Shown piece by piece: positions 27,626-36,223 of a DNA stretch of 64,000 bases. The notes below the pieces were generated by a model. That model worked only from the letters and a program-made list of their open reading frames with translations. It made no database searches and was not told where the DNA came from. Source of the DNA: Enterobacteriaceae bacterium 4M9 (lineage in GTDB: Bacteria > Pseudomonadota > Gammaproteobacteria > Enterobacterales > Enterobacteriaceae). The stretch covers positions 3,286,001 to 3,350,000 of the forward strand of contig JAADJJ010000001.1 in NCBI GenBank assembly GCA_010092695.1. The letters are read 5' to 3'. The first letter of the stretch is position 1. Each line of letters opens with the position of its first letter. The position numbers and the translations under genes are program-made.

Positions 27626-28603
27626 TTAGCGCGTCAGCGCAATGATTTCGGTGAGCAGATTTTCTGCCTGCGGGCCGTGCATATCAGCCTCAACCGGGAG
27701 ATACCACCAGTTTTCACGGGCAAAACTGCGGCATTTCACCGCATCTTTCTCGGTCATCAATAGCGTTTGACCCGGCTGGTAATAGCCAACAACCTGCGCC
27801 TCGCTCAACGCCTGGTGATCGGCTAACGCGACAGTTTTCTCAGGCGTCAGTCCGCACTCATCAAGCGTGGCGAAAAAACGTGGCGGATGACCAATACCGG
27901 CCATGGCGACCACATGCGTAAGTTCAGCAACCGCACACTTTTCACCGCTCAATAGATTGACGGCAAGGCCCGGGCGCAAACGCATCGCGATTTCACCAGC
28001 CCTGGCAACGCCGCCGGTGGCAATTACTGCATCAACGGTTTTCAATCGTCCGGCACGTTCGCGCATGGGACCTGCGGGCAGCCACCAGCCGTTGCCAAAG
28101 CGGCGCACGCCATCAACCACCACGATTTCTTTATCACGCGCCAGCGCATAATGCTGCAAGCCATCATCGGTAATCACTACCTGCACATCATGAGCGGCAA
28201 GTAACGCCTGTACCGCTGCACTGCGCACCGGGGCAACAGCCACAGGCGCGCCAGTGCGCTGATAAATCAACACCGGCTCATCACCTGCCTGTGCAGTGCT
28301 TGTCGCACCATTGAGCACCAGCGGATAACGCTCTGCCTTACCACCATAACCGCGCGAGACCACGCCCACACGAATGCCACGTCGAGTCAGCTGTTCAACC
28401 AGCCAGACGACGACCGGCGTTTTACCATTGCCGCCAGCGGTCAGGTTGCCCACCACTACCACCGGCACTGGCGCACGCCAGGCCTTACGCAGGCCCAGCC
28501 TATAACTCAGGCGAATAGCGCCGCTCACCAGGCCATACAGCCAGGAAAGCGGCAGCAACAGCCGCCAGAGTGCAGACTGACCAGACCAGATGCGTTCAAT
28601 CAT
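27626..28603 (-). CDS. lpxK: Tetraacyldisaccharide 4'-kinase LpxK
   Basis: Essential inner-membrane-associated kinase of 325 aa (E. coli 328) that phosphorylates the 4' position of the lipid A precursor DSMP to give lipid IVA. An N-terminal membrane-associating helix (about 12-30) precedes the P-loop GNLTAGGNGKT (residues 52-62). The nearby VVSRGYGG and ITDDGLQHYAL segments carry metal and catalytic residues. ATGA overlap with msbA (28600-28603) gives coupled production of lipid A kinase and flippase. Confidence 0.96.
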   Translation of the reverse strand: MIERIWSGQSALWRLLLPLSWLYGLVSGAIRLSYRLGLRKAWRAPVPVVVVGNLTAGGNGKTPVVVWLVEQLTRRGIRVGVVSRGYGGKAERYPLVLNGATSTAQAGDEPVLIYQRTGAPVAVAPVRSAAVQALLAAHDVQVVITDDGLQHYALARDKEIVVVDGVRRFGNGWWLPAGPMRERAGRLKTVDAVIATGGVARAGEIAMRLRPGLAVNLLSGEKCAVAELTHVVAMAGIGHPPRFFATLDECGLTPEKTVALADHQALSEAQVVGYYQPGQTLLMTEKDAVKCRSFARENWWYLPVEADMHGPQAENLLTEIIALTR

Positions 28604-30348
28604 GCGCCGAACTGCATCTTATGTAGCTGGGCGTAAACACCCTTTTGCTCCAGCAGAGCGCTGTGCGTGCCGCGCTCAACAATATTGCCGTCTTCCACCA
28701 CCACGATTTCATCTGCCTGTTCAATGGTAGACAGACGGTGAGCAATCACCAGCGAAGTACGGTTTTTCTGTAGTTCGTCGAGGGCGGCCTGAATCGCGCG
28801 CTCAGATTCGGTATCCAGCGCCGAGGTTGCTTCATCAAGAATCAGAATGGGGCTGTCGCGCAGCAGCGCACGTGCAATCGCAATACGCTGGCGCTGGCCA
28901 CCTGACAGCAGAACACCGTTTTCACCAATCACGGTATCCAGCCCGTTATCCATCTTGCTGATGAAGTCCGTGGCGTACGCCATCTGTGAGGCCTTCTCCA
29001 CATCTTCACGCGTGTACTGTTCAGTACGGGCGTAAGCGATATTGTTGGCAATGGTGTCGTTAAATAAATGCACGTTTTGCGACACCAGCGCCACCTGGCC
29101 ACGCAGGGATGCCAGCGTGTATTCACGAATATCGTGGCCATCCATCAGGATTTGGCCTTCATCGATATCATAAAAACGGGTAATCAAACTGGCGATAGTT
29201 GATTTACCGGAGCCAGAACGCCCCACCAACGCTACCGTTTTACCTGCTGGAATGGTGAGGTTGATGTTGCGCAGTGCCGGCACGTCACGACCCGGATAGG
29301 TGAAAGTGACGTTGCGAAACTCAATATCGCCCTGAGCGCGTTTGATTTCACGGCTACCGCTGTCTTTTTCCTGCTCGGTATCCAGAATGGAGAACAATGT
29401 CTGGCAAGCGGCCATCCCGCGCTGGAACTGGGCGTTAACGTTTGTTAGCGATTTCAGCGGGCGCATCAGCGCAATCATGGAGGAGAAAACGACGGTGATA
29501 GTCCCCGCCGTCAGGTTTTCCATCACGCTCGGGAAGCTTGCCGCATACAGCACAAAGGCCAGCGCCAGAGAAGCAATCAGCTGAATAATCGGGTCAGAAA
29601 TCGACGACGCGGAGACCAGTTTCATGCCCTGCAGACGCATGCGGTTACTGACTTTGTTAAAGCGCTCGGCTTCAACCTGCTGGCCGCCAAAAATCAGTAC
29701 TTCTTTATGCCCTTTCAGCATCTGTTCCGCACTGGTTGTGACCTGCCCCATTGCGTTTTGCATGTTCTTACTGATGTTGCGAAAACGCTTAGAAACAACA
29801 CGGATGGCAAAGGACACAATCGGTGCCAGCACAATCAGGATCAGAGAAAGCTGCCAGCTGTAATAAAACATCATAATAAACAGGCCGATGATGGATGCCC
29901 CTTCGCGCACGACTGTAATCAGTGCACTTGAAGAGGAAGAGGCCACCTGCTCGGAGTCATAGGTAATACGCGAGAGCAGCGTACCGGTTGACTGTTTATC
30001 AAAGAAGGCGACCGGCATTCCCATCATGTGGCTAAACAGGCGGCGACGAATGGTCATGACCACCTTGCCAGACACCCAGGAGATGCAGTAGCTGGATACA
30101 AAGCTTGTGATGCCACGCAGAATCATCAGACCGATGACCACCAGCGGCATCCAAATGAGTACAGAACGGTCCGTCTTGCCAAAGCCGTCATCCAGTAACG
30201 GTTTAAGTAGCGATAGCATAAAGGTATCGCTGGCTGCGTTGAGGATTAAGGCAACCCCAGCCACAATCAGACCCAGCTTGAACGGTGCAATTACCGGCCA
30301 GAGACGGCGGAAGGTCTGCCAGGTGGAGAGATCTTTATCATTGTGCAT
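28600..30348 (-). CDS. msbA: Lipid A/phospholipid flippase MsbA
   Basis: Homodimeric ABC exporter that flips core-lipid A across the inner membrane; 582 aa, the E. coli length. Six N-terminal transmembrane helices (about residues 20-320) are followed by the nucleotide-binding domain. That domain has Walker A GRSGSGKST (about 376-384), signature LSGGQRQR, Walker B ILILDEATSALD and H-loop HRLST. It lies 35 nt downstream of comEC and overlaps lpxK. Intact and typical. Confidence 0.98.
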   Translation of the reverse strand: MHNDKDLSTWQTFRRLWPVIAPFKLGLIVAGVALILNAASDTFMLSLLKPLLDDGFGKTDRSVLIWMPLVVIGLMILRGITSFVSSYCISWVSGKVVMTIRRRLFSHMMGMPVAFFDKQSTGTLLSRITYDSEQVASSSSSALITVVREGASIIGLFIMMFYYSWQLSLILIVLAPIVSFAIRVVSKRFRNISKNMQNAMGQVTTSAEQMLKGHKEVLIFGGQQVEAERFNKVSNRMRLQGMKLVSASSISDPIIQLIASLALAFVLYAASFPSVMENLTAGTITVVFSSMIALMRPLKSLTNVNAQFQRGMAACQTLFSILDTEQEKDSGSREIKRAQGDIEFRNVTFTYPGRDVPALRNINLTIPAGKTVALVGRSGSGKSTIASLITRFYDIDEGQILMDGHDIREYTLASLRGQVALVSQNVHLFNDTIANNIAYARTEQYTREDVEKASQMAYATDFISKMDNGLDTVIGENGVLLSGGQRQRIAIARALLRDSPILILDEATSALDTESERAIQAALDELQKNRTSLVIAHRLSTIEQADEIVVVEDGNIVERGTHSALLEQKGVYAQLHKMQFGA

Positions 30349-30383
30349 TGTCGAACCAACTAAAGTTGAAATAGCCGCATATT

Positions 30384-32645
30384 CTACCTGTTAACGGGGA
30401 TGACGCCAAACCACTGATGATACCAGCGCGGTAAAATCTGTTCTCTGAAGCTCTGAACCTGCGGCTCACCTTCGCCAAAACGCACGGTGAGCTGACCATG
30501 GCGGGCCGTGTCGTACCAGCGGATGTGCCGCTCGCGGTAGCGCCTGAGGATAACCGTTGACGGTAAATGCCAGGCGCTGTAGCGCGCAACCGACGCCAGC
30601 GCCAGAGAGGGTGACACCTGGCGCAACAGCAAAGGCGACGACGAGGTTCGGCTGCCGTGATGCGGGACCTGCAAAACATCTGCCTGTAAAAGTGCGCGCT
30701 GGCTGCGCACCATAGCCAGTTCTGCCGATGCCTCCAGGTCGCCTGTGAGCAATACGCTGTGGTGGCCGTCGTCAATCTTCACCACACAGGAGCGGTTGTT
30801 GCCCACGCCCTGCCAGCCGCGCGGCGGCCAGTGCACAGAAAACTGTAGCCCTTGCCAGCGCCAGTGCATTCCCTGCCAGCACGGTACGTGCCCTTCCTCA
30901 CCTGACGGACTTTGCACCTCCATCAAAGGCCAGGCGTTTTGCAGGCTTTTTAGCCCACCGCGATGATCGAGATGCTCATGGCTCAGCACCAGCCGCTCAG
31001 GCGTTAAGTGGTGCCAGCGCAACCAGGGAATAATGGTCTGTTTGCCGCTATCACCGCCCTGCCAGGCGGCACCACTGTCATATAAAATAGCGCGCTGGTT
31101 ACGCTCAACCACCAGCGCCAGACCGTGGCCGATATCAAGCATATGCAACGCCCATCCAGCGGGCGGCTTCTCGCGCCAGAAGGGATAAAACATGGCAACA
31201 GCCAGCACCACGACACAAGCGCCCCACGTCAGAACGCTTCGAAAACGCCATACAATCAGCAGCAGCCAGGGAGCCAGGCTCAGCCAAAGATAGCGCTCAT
31301 CCAGTGCCAGCCAACCGTCCGGCAACGCGCGCAGATAAGCAAACACCCACTCCAGCGACATATCTGCCAGCGTCAGCAATGAGCGTGCAACATCAGCAAA
31401 CGGCGTCAGCATCATTGCCAACAGAATCAACGGTACGGTGATAAAGGTCACTGCCGGCACTGCCACCAGGTTCGCCAGCCAGTTACTGAGACTGGTGCCG
31501 TGAAAAATGGCCACCTGCATTGGCAGTAACAGTAGCATCATCCCCGCCTGGAGATGCGCCAGAGACAGAACCTGTTTCACGCCAATGGGCAGCTTCTTTT
31601 TGGTAAACGGCAACCACTGGTACCAGAACAGCAGTCCCGCCACGGCAGATATTGAAAGCAAAAAGCTGTCAGAGAGCAACGCCAGCGGTTCAGCAAACAA
31701 CATCACCGCCACACACGTGAGCCATATTTGCCAGCCGCTAACGCGCATTCCGCTCAGCCGTAGCGCACCTAAAACCAGCATAGAAAGCATTGTGCGTACC
31801 GCAGGTGGTTGCGCGCCAGCAAGCCAGGTATAAACCACGGCCATCAGTAATCCACCGCATAGCGGCAGGCGCCAGCCGATATAGCGAGCGGGTAACATGC
31901 GTTGTGCAAGGCGCACCAGCAGCCAACCCACTGCGCCAGACAACCCGATATGCAGACCGGAAATCGCCATTAAATGTGCCGTGCCGGTGTTTTTTAGTAA
32001 CTCCCTGTCTGCTTCACTCAGTCCCATCCGCTCACCAAAGCCAAGTGCCAACAGCACGCCTTGCCAGGGCAAAGACTGACTTTGCTCAGTGATGCGCGTA
32101 ATAAAGCGGCTACGTAAGTCGCACCGTGTTGATATGGGCTGTGCACTGATAATATTGCCGCGCAACGTCATCTGCTGTGCCAGCGCATAGCGCTGTGCAT
32201 CAAAACCACCGCGGTTAAGCCTGCCGTGCACGGGCGTTAAACGCAGCGTCATGCGCCAACGCTGCCCGGAACACGCAGGTTTTGAAAGTGCCGCCTGATA
32301 AACCCTGACGCCAGGCTGTGGAAACAACCAACGCCCGTCGATACGCTGAAGACGTAATTCGCTGACCTTATCATCAGTTGTCGCGCTGATAACCACATCC
32401 GCATTCACTGTGCGACTACCCAGCACTTGTACCGGCCATAGCGCCTGCTTTGCCGCCAAAAGCCCCCAGCACAGCATCCACAACGTGAGCGCAATGTAGC
32501 GGCATTCGCGCTTTGCTGGCACGGATGCCAACGCGGCGGTCACCATCAGCAGACCGATAACACCTGCAGACGGGAGCTTACTCAGCCACAGTAACGGCAG
32601 CATGCCTGCTATTACGCTCAAACACAGCCCTGTTAAAGACACCAT
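30384..32645 (-). CDS. ycaI: ComEC/Rec2-family DNA uptake channel protein (YcaI)
   Basis: Polytopic inner-membrane protein of 753 aa (E. coli YcaI 754), homologous to ComEC, which conducts single-stranded DNA into the cytoplasm in transformable bacteria. The N-terminal OB/DUF4131 part (about 50-160) is followed by the competence-domain helices with HLMAISGLHIGLSGAVGWLL. The C-terminal metallo-beta-lactamase-like domain carries LDIGHGLALV, LSHEHLDHRGG and VPHHGSRTSS. In E. coli DmsABC-type laboratory conditions it is not known to act in transformation. It is transcribed into msbA with a 35-nt gap, so it leads the lipid A export genes. Its upstream region holds the 204-bp hexanucleotide repeat. 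Confidence 0.92.
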   Translation of the reverse strand: MVSLTGLCLSVIAGMLPLLWLSKLPSAGVIGLLMVTAALASVPAKRECRYIALTLWMLCWGLLAAKQALWPVQVLGSRTVNADVVISATTDDKVSELRLQRIDGRWLFPQPGVRVYQAALSKPACSGQRWRMTLRLTPVHGRLNRGGFDAQRYALAQQMTLRGNIISAQPISTRCDLRSRFITRITEQSQSLPWQGVLLALGFGERMGLSEADRELLKNTGTAHLMAISGLHIGLSGAVGWLLVRLAQRMLPARYIGWRLPLCGGLLMAVVYTWLAGAQPPAVRTMLSMLVLGALRLSGMRVSGWQIWLTCVAVMLFAEPLALLSDSFLLSISAVAGLLFWYQWLPFTKKKLPIGVKQVLSLAHLQAGMMLLLLPMQVAIFHGTSLSNWLANLVAVPAVTFITVPLILLAMMLTPFADVARSLLTLADMSLEWVFAYLRALPDGWLALDERYLWLSLAPWLLLIVWRFRSVLTWGACVVVLAVAMFYPFWREKPPAGWALHMLDIGHGLALVVERNQRAILYDSGAAWQGGDSGKQTIIPWLRWHHLTPERLVLSHEHLDHRGGLKSLQNAWPLMEVQSPSGEEGHVPCWQGMHWRWQGLQFSVHWPPRGWQGVGNNRSCVVKIDDGHHSVLLTGDLEASAELAMVRSQRALLQADVLQVPHHGSRTSSSPLLLRQVSPSLALASVARYSAWHLPSTVILRRYRERHIRWYDTARHGQLTVRFGEGEPQVQSFREQILPRWYHQWFGVIPVNR

Positions 32646-32810
32646 GTTGCCTCCCTGTTTCAGGCAGTCTGCGTTTTCCTTGTTTTCTCTGCACTACCGT
32701 CATGCGCAAACAGCGAGCGCGGTTCAGAAAAAGCGCTCGTACTTACTTTGCTTACCCTCACATTCTGAAGCGGGCTTCAGAAACGCCGTTACCGGTGGAC
32801 ATGAAAATGC

Positions 32811-33014
32811 TGGCTGTGGCTGTGGCTGTGGCTGTGGCTGTGGCTGTGGCTGTGGCTGTGGCTGTGGCTGTGGCTGTGGCTGTGGCTGTGGCTGTGGCTG
32901 TGGCTGTGGCTGTGGCTGTGGCTGTGGCTGTGGCTGTGGCTGTGGCTGTGGCTGTGGCTGTGGCTGTGGCTGTGGCTGTGGCTGTGGCTGTGGCTGTGGC
33001 TGTGGCTGTGGCTG
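32811..33014. repeat. Perfect (TGGCTG)34 hexanucleotide tandem repeat
   Basis: Thirty-four uninterrupted copies of TGGCTG (204 bp, no mismatch in any copy) lie between the ihfB terminator (ends about 33113) and the comEC/ycaI start (32645). No frame on either strand contains a stop, so the tract generates spurious ORFs: Ala-Val, Gly-Cys and Trp-Leu on plus; Ser-His, Ala-Thr and Gln-Pro on minus. It ends 166 bp before the ycaI start. The plus strand is G-rich with GG every 6 nt; the minus strand, transcribed towards ycaI, is C/A-rich. A perfect array of this length is expected to change copy number by slippage. Confidence 0.97.
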
Positions 33015-33082
33015 AACATCGTAACGCGGATTTTGCGCCTTTCGTCAACCGTGGCGTGCGCCGAATGCCGTTTTACAGGCAA

Positions 33083-33113
33083 TAAAAAAGGCGCCCTGAG
33101 GCACCCTTTTTTC
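33083..33113 (-). terminator. ihfB terminator
   Basis: Stem GGCGCC/GGCACC (33090-33095 with 33100-33105, one mismatch) extended by an A-run paired with a T-run. It lies 14-40 nt beyond the ihfB stop and is flanked by U on both strands. Confidence 0.85.
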
Positions 33114-33126
33114 TTAAACCAATGGC

Positions 33127-33411
33127 TTAAGAGTAGATATTTGCACGGTCGCGCAACTCTTTACCCGGTTTAAAGTGGGGAACGTATTTACCTTCCAGTT
33201 CCACTTTATCGCCAGTTTTCGGGTTACGGCCCACGCGCGGCGCGCGATAGTGTAAGGAGAAACTGCCAAATCCCCTGATTTCAATGCGCTCACCCTGGGC
33301 AAGCGTAGAGGCCATATGCTCCAGCATCTCTTTCACCGCATCCTCAACGGTCCGGGCGGGAATGTGAGAGTGCTGGCTGGCAAGTCTTTCGATCAATTCT
33401 GACTTGGTCAT
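33127..33411 (-). CDS. ihfB: Integration host factor subunit beta
   Basis: Nucleoid-associated DNA-bending protein, partner of IhfA; 94 aa from ATG 33411 (MTKSELIERLASQ), the E. coli length. A six-codon upstream extension is rejected. The DNA-binding beta arm RAPRVGRNPKTG carries the intercalating Pro. The helical dimerisation body precedes it. GAGGAT lies at the proper distance upstream. It is downstream of rpsA by 88 nt, with a hairpin in the gap, as in E. coli where both joint and separate transcription are known. Confidence 0.98.
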   Translation of the reverse strand: MTKSELIERLASQHSHIPARTVEDAVKEMLEHMASTLAQGERIEIRGFGSFSLHYRAPRVGRNPKTGDKVELEGKYVPHFKPGKELRDRANIYS

Positions 33412-33457
33412 GAATCCTCCAGTTTCCATTCAGGAAATGTGTTTATCACTATCGAAC

Positions 33458-33479
33458 AAGGGCGGCCGCAGCCGCCCTT
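33458..33479 (-). terminator. Hairpin between rpsA and ihfB
   Basis: Perfect 9-bp stem AAGGGCGGC/GCCGCCCTT with a CGCA loop just beyond the rpsA stop. No U-tract follows on the minus strand, so it may act as a partial terminator or an mRNA-stabilising 3' end. Confidence 0.5.
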
Positions 33480-33499
33480 CGTAATGCGCCAGGTAGAGA

Positions 33500-35173
33500 T
33501 TACTCGCCTTTCGCTGCTTTGAACGCTTCAGCCATTGCGTTGGAGAAGTTGCCTTCTTCCTGCTTGTTGTTCACAGAAGCGATAGCGTCTTTCTCGTCAG
33601 CTTCGTCTTTAGCACGAACAGACAGGCTGATTGCGCGGTTTTTGCGATCAACGCCAGTGAACTTAGCTTCAACTTCATCGCCAACGCTCAGAACCTGAGT
33701 CGCGTCTTCGATGCGGTCGCGAGAAGCTTCAGAAGCGCGCAGGTAACCTTCAACGCCGTCTGCTAATTCAACTGTAGCACCTTTCGCATCAACTGCAGTG
33801 ACTTTACCGGTCACGATTACGCCTTTCTTGTTCAGCGCAACCCAGTTGTTGAACGGATCTTCAGCCAGCTGCTTAACGCCCAGGGAGATGCGCTCACGCT
33901 CTGCGTCAACCTGCAGTACCACTGCCGCGATTTCATCACCTTTCTTGTACTCGCGAACGGCTTCTTCGCCAGCCACGTTCCAGGAGATGTCGGACAGGTG
34001 AACCAGACCGTCGATGCCACCGTCCAGGCCGATGAAGATACCGAAGTCAGTGATTGACTTGATTTTACCTTCAACGCGATCGCCTTTGTTGTGGGTTTCA
34101 GCAAACTGCTGCCACGGGTTGGATTTGCACTGCTTCAGACCCAGGGAGATACGACGACGTTCTTCGTCGATGTCCAGAACCATCACTTCCACTACATCGC
34201 CAACGTTAACAACTTTGGACGGGTGGATGTTTTTGTTGGTCCAGTCCATTTCGGAAACGTGCACCAGGCCTTCAACGCCTTCTTCGATTTCAACGAAGCA
34301 GCCGTAGTCGGTCAGGTTGGTCACGCGGCCAGTCAGACGAGTACCTTCCGGGTAGCGCTTAGCGATAGCGACCCACGGATCTTCGCCCAGCTGCTTCAGA
34401 CCCAGAGAAACACGGGTACGCTCGCGGTCGAATTTCAGCACTTTAACAGTGATTTCGTCGCCAACGTTCACGATTTCGCTCGGATGCTTAACGCGTTTCC
34501 AGGCCATGTCAGTGATGTGCAGCAGGCCGTCTACGCCGCCCAGATCCACGAATGCACCGTAGTCAGTGAGGTTCTTAACGATACCTTTAACTTCCATGCC
34601 TTCCTGCAGGTTTTCGAGCAGCTGATCGCGCTCTGCACTGTTCTCAGATTCGATAACAGCACGGCGAGAAACAACAACGTTGTTACGCTTCTGGTCGAGC
34701 TTGATTACTTTGAATTCCAGCTCTTTGCCTTCCAGGTGCAGGGTGTCGCGAACCGGACGCACGTCTACCAGAGAACCCGGCAGGAACGCACGAATACCGT
34801 TCAGCTCAACAGTGAAGCCGCCCTTGACTTTGCCGTTGATAACACCAGTAACAGTTTCAGCGTCTTCGTAAGCTTTTTCCAGCGTGATCCATGCTTCGTG
34901 ACGTTTAGCTTTCTCACGTGACAGCAGGGTTTCACCGAAGCCGTCTTCTACTGCATCCAGAGCAACGTCAACTTCGTCACCAACCTGGATTTCCAGTTCG
35001 CCGGCTGCGTTTTTGAACTGCTCTGCAGGGATTGCAGATTCAGATTTCAGACCCGCATCAACCAGAACGATGTCTTTGTCGATAGCAACAACAACACCAC
35101 GAACGATGGAACCCGGACGGGTTTCGATTTCTTTCAGGGACTCTTCAAAGAGTTGAGCAAAAGATTCAGTCAT
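33500..35173 (-). CDS. rpsA: 30S ribosomal protein S1
   Basis: RNA-binding ribosomal protein of 557 aa with six S1 repeats, required for initiation on most mRNAs. Repeats recur about every 85 residues. Repeats 3-6 carry the DYGAFVDLGG, DYGCFVEIEEG, DFGIFIGLDGG and GATVELADG cores. The first two bind the ribosome via S2. The start MTESFAQLFEESLKEIE is the family start. The 154-nt leader from cmk is likely to include the structured region through which S1 represses its own translation in E. coli. Confidence 0.98.
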   Translation of the reverse strand: MTESFAQLFEESLKEIETRPGSIVRGVVVAIDKDIVLVDAGLKSESAIPAEQFKNAAGELEIQVGDEVDVALDAVEDGFGETLLSREKAKRHEAWITLEKAYEDAETVTGVINGKVKGGFTVELNGIRAFLPGSLVDVRPVRDTLHLEGKELEFKVIKLDQKRNNVVVSRRAVIESENSAERDQLLENLQEGMEVKGIVKNLTDYGAFVDLGGVDGLLHITDMAWKRVKHPSEIVNVGDEITVKVLKFDRERTRVSLGLKQLGEDPWVAIAKRYPEGTRLTGRVTNLTDYGCFVEIEEGVEGLVHVSEMDWTNKNIHPSKVVNVGDVVEVMVLDIDEERRRISLGLKQCKSNPWQQFAETHNKGDRVEGKIKSITDFGIFIGLDGGIDGLVHLSDISWNVAGEEAVREYKKGDEIAAVVLQVDAERERISLGVKQLAEDPFNNWVALNKKGVIVTGKVTAVDAKGATVELADGVEGYLRASEASRDRIEDATQVLSVGDEVEAKFTGVDRKNRAISLSVRAKDEADEKDAIASVNNKQEEGNFSNAMAEAFKAAKGE

Positions 35174-35327
35174 ATTGATAATCTTCAGGATTCTTCAATT
35201 TAACGTCCACCTGGCTTCATGCCGGATGGGGTTGTTTCACATGCCTGCTTACAATCCATTGCAGCAGGGGGTACTACTCATAAAGTAAGCCCGAGGGCCT
35301 GTGCCCCCGGGCTCGCAAATTCATTAT
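35174..35327 (-). promoter_or_regulatory. rpsA leader with hairpin after cmk
   Basis: The 154-nt gap between cmk and rpsA starts with a GC hairpin AGCCCG/CGGGCT (35288-35293 with 35308-35313, plus an inner GGG/CCC). E. coli rpsA has a structured leader with no strong Shine-Dalgarno that mediates S1 autoregulation. Likewise only weak A/T-rich sequence precedes ATG 35173 here, so the same control is likely. Confidence 0.5.
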
Positions 35328-36014
35328 TTAGCCGAGCGCCAGCCTTTCACGGGCATAGTGTAACGCTTTTTCAATGACTTGCTCAATGCTCATACTGGTT
35401 GAATCCAGAATTAGTGCATCATGAGCTGCCACCAGCGGCGCTACAGGCCGGTTACGATCGCGCTCGTCACGCTCTTTTATCTCGGCTAAAAGGCGCTCAA
35501 AGTTAACACTTATGCCCTTTTCCTGCAACTGTAGCATACGCCGATGCGCACGCTCTTCAGAAGTGGCGTCAAGGAAGATTTTCACTGGTGCATCAGGGAA
35601 TACCACTGTGCCCATATCGCGACCATCGGCAATCAGACCAGGCGCTTCGCGAAAGTTGCGCTGGCGGCGCAGCAGCGCCTCGCGCACGCGCGGAAAGGCG
35701 GCAACCTGCGAGGCAGCATTTGCCACGTCCTGGGTGCGGATTTCGCCGCTGACATCTTCCCCTTCAAGGATGACTTCAAGCTCGCCATCGCGGGCAACAA
35801 AACGCACATCAAGGTGAGCGGCAAGCGGTGCCAGCGCATCTTCCGAATCCAGATTGACCTGATGATGCAGCGCGGCCAGCGCCAGCACGCGATAAATCGC
35901 ACCAGAGTCCAGCAGATGCCACTGTAGCGCCTCGGCCAACGCCTTGCACAGTGTGCCTTTACCTGCACCGCCGGGGCCATCCACCGTAATCACCGGAACG
36001 GATGCTGTTGTCAT
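35328..36014 (-). CDS. cmk: Cytidylate kinase
   Basis: Phosphorylates CMP and dCMP with ATP; 228 aa (E. coli 227). Walker A is GPGGAGKGT (residues 13-21). The NMP-binding insert contains GEDVSGEIRTQDVANAASQVAAFPRVREAL. The active-site region IADGRDMGTVVFPDAPVKIFL and the lid RRMLQLQEKG follow. GGAGAAGACG precedes ATG 36014. It lies upstream of rpsA and downstream of aroA; E. coli has ycaL between aroA and cmk, and it is absent here. Confidence 0.97.
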   Translation of the reverse strand: MTTASVPVITVDGPGGAGKGTLCKALAEALQWHLLDSGAIYRVLALAALHHQVNLDSEDALAPLAAHLDVRFVARDGELEVILEGEDVSGEIRTQDVANAASQVAAFPRVREALLRRQRNFREAPGLIADGRDMGTVVFPDAPVKIFLDATSEERAHRRMLQLQEKGISVNFERLLAEIKERDERDRNRPVAPLVAAHDALILDSTSMSIEQVIEKALHYARERLALG

Positions 36015-36185
36015 CGTCTTCTCCTTAATACCTTTCAGGCAAGCGACTTCCCTGGAGGGTAGCCATAAACGCCGCGCATTATACGCCGCAACGCCGACAA
36101 CCGTTACTGTTCAGTGAAAATATCCGCATGGTGGAATAAGTGTAGGTGACCCACGCCGTGAAGCGTGTAAGGAAGCGTCAGGAAA

Positions 36186-36215
36186 GCGGCGCGCCTTTTA
36201 CTTCAGGCGCGCCGC
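36186..36215 (-). terminator. aroA terminator
   Basis: Perfect 10-bp stem GCGGCGCGCC/GGCGCGCCGC with a 10-nt loop, 9 nt beyond the aroA stop. The U tract after it on the minus strand is short (TTTCC), so termination may be partial. Confidence 0.65.
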
Positions 36216-36223
36216 AAAACGTA

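Noticed and set aside
32811..33014. CRISPR array
   Set aside because: The repeat unit is 6 bp, contiguous and without spacers; no cas genes are near.
32702..33085. ORFs encoding Ala-Val, Gly-Cys, Ser-His or Ala-Thr repeats across the hexanucleotide tract
   Set aside because: Every frame on both strands is open only because TGGCTG repeats contain no stop; there is no ribosome binding site or conserved flank.
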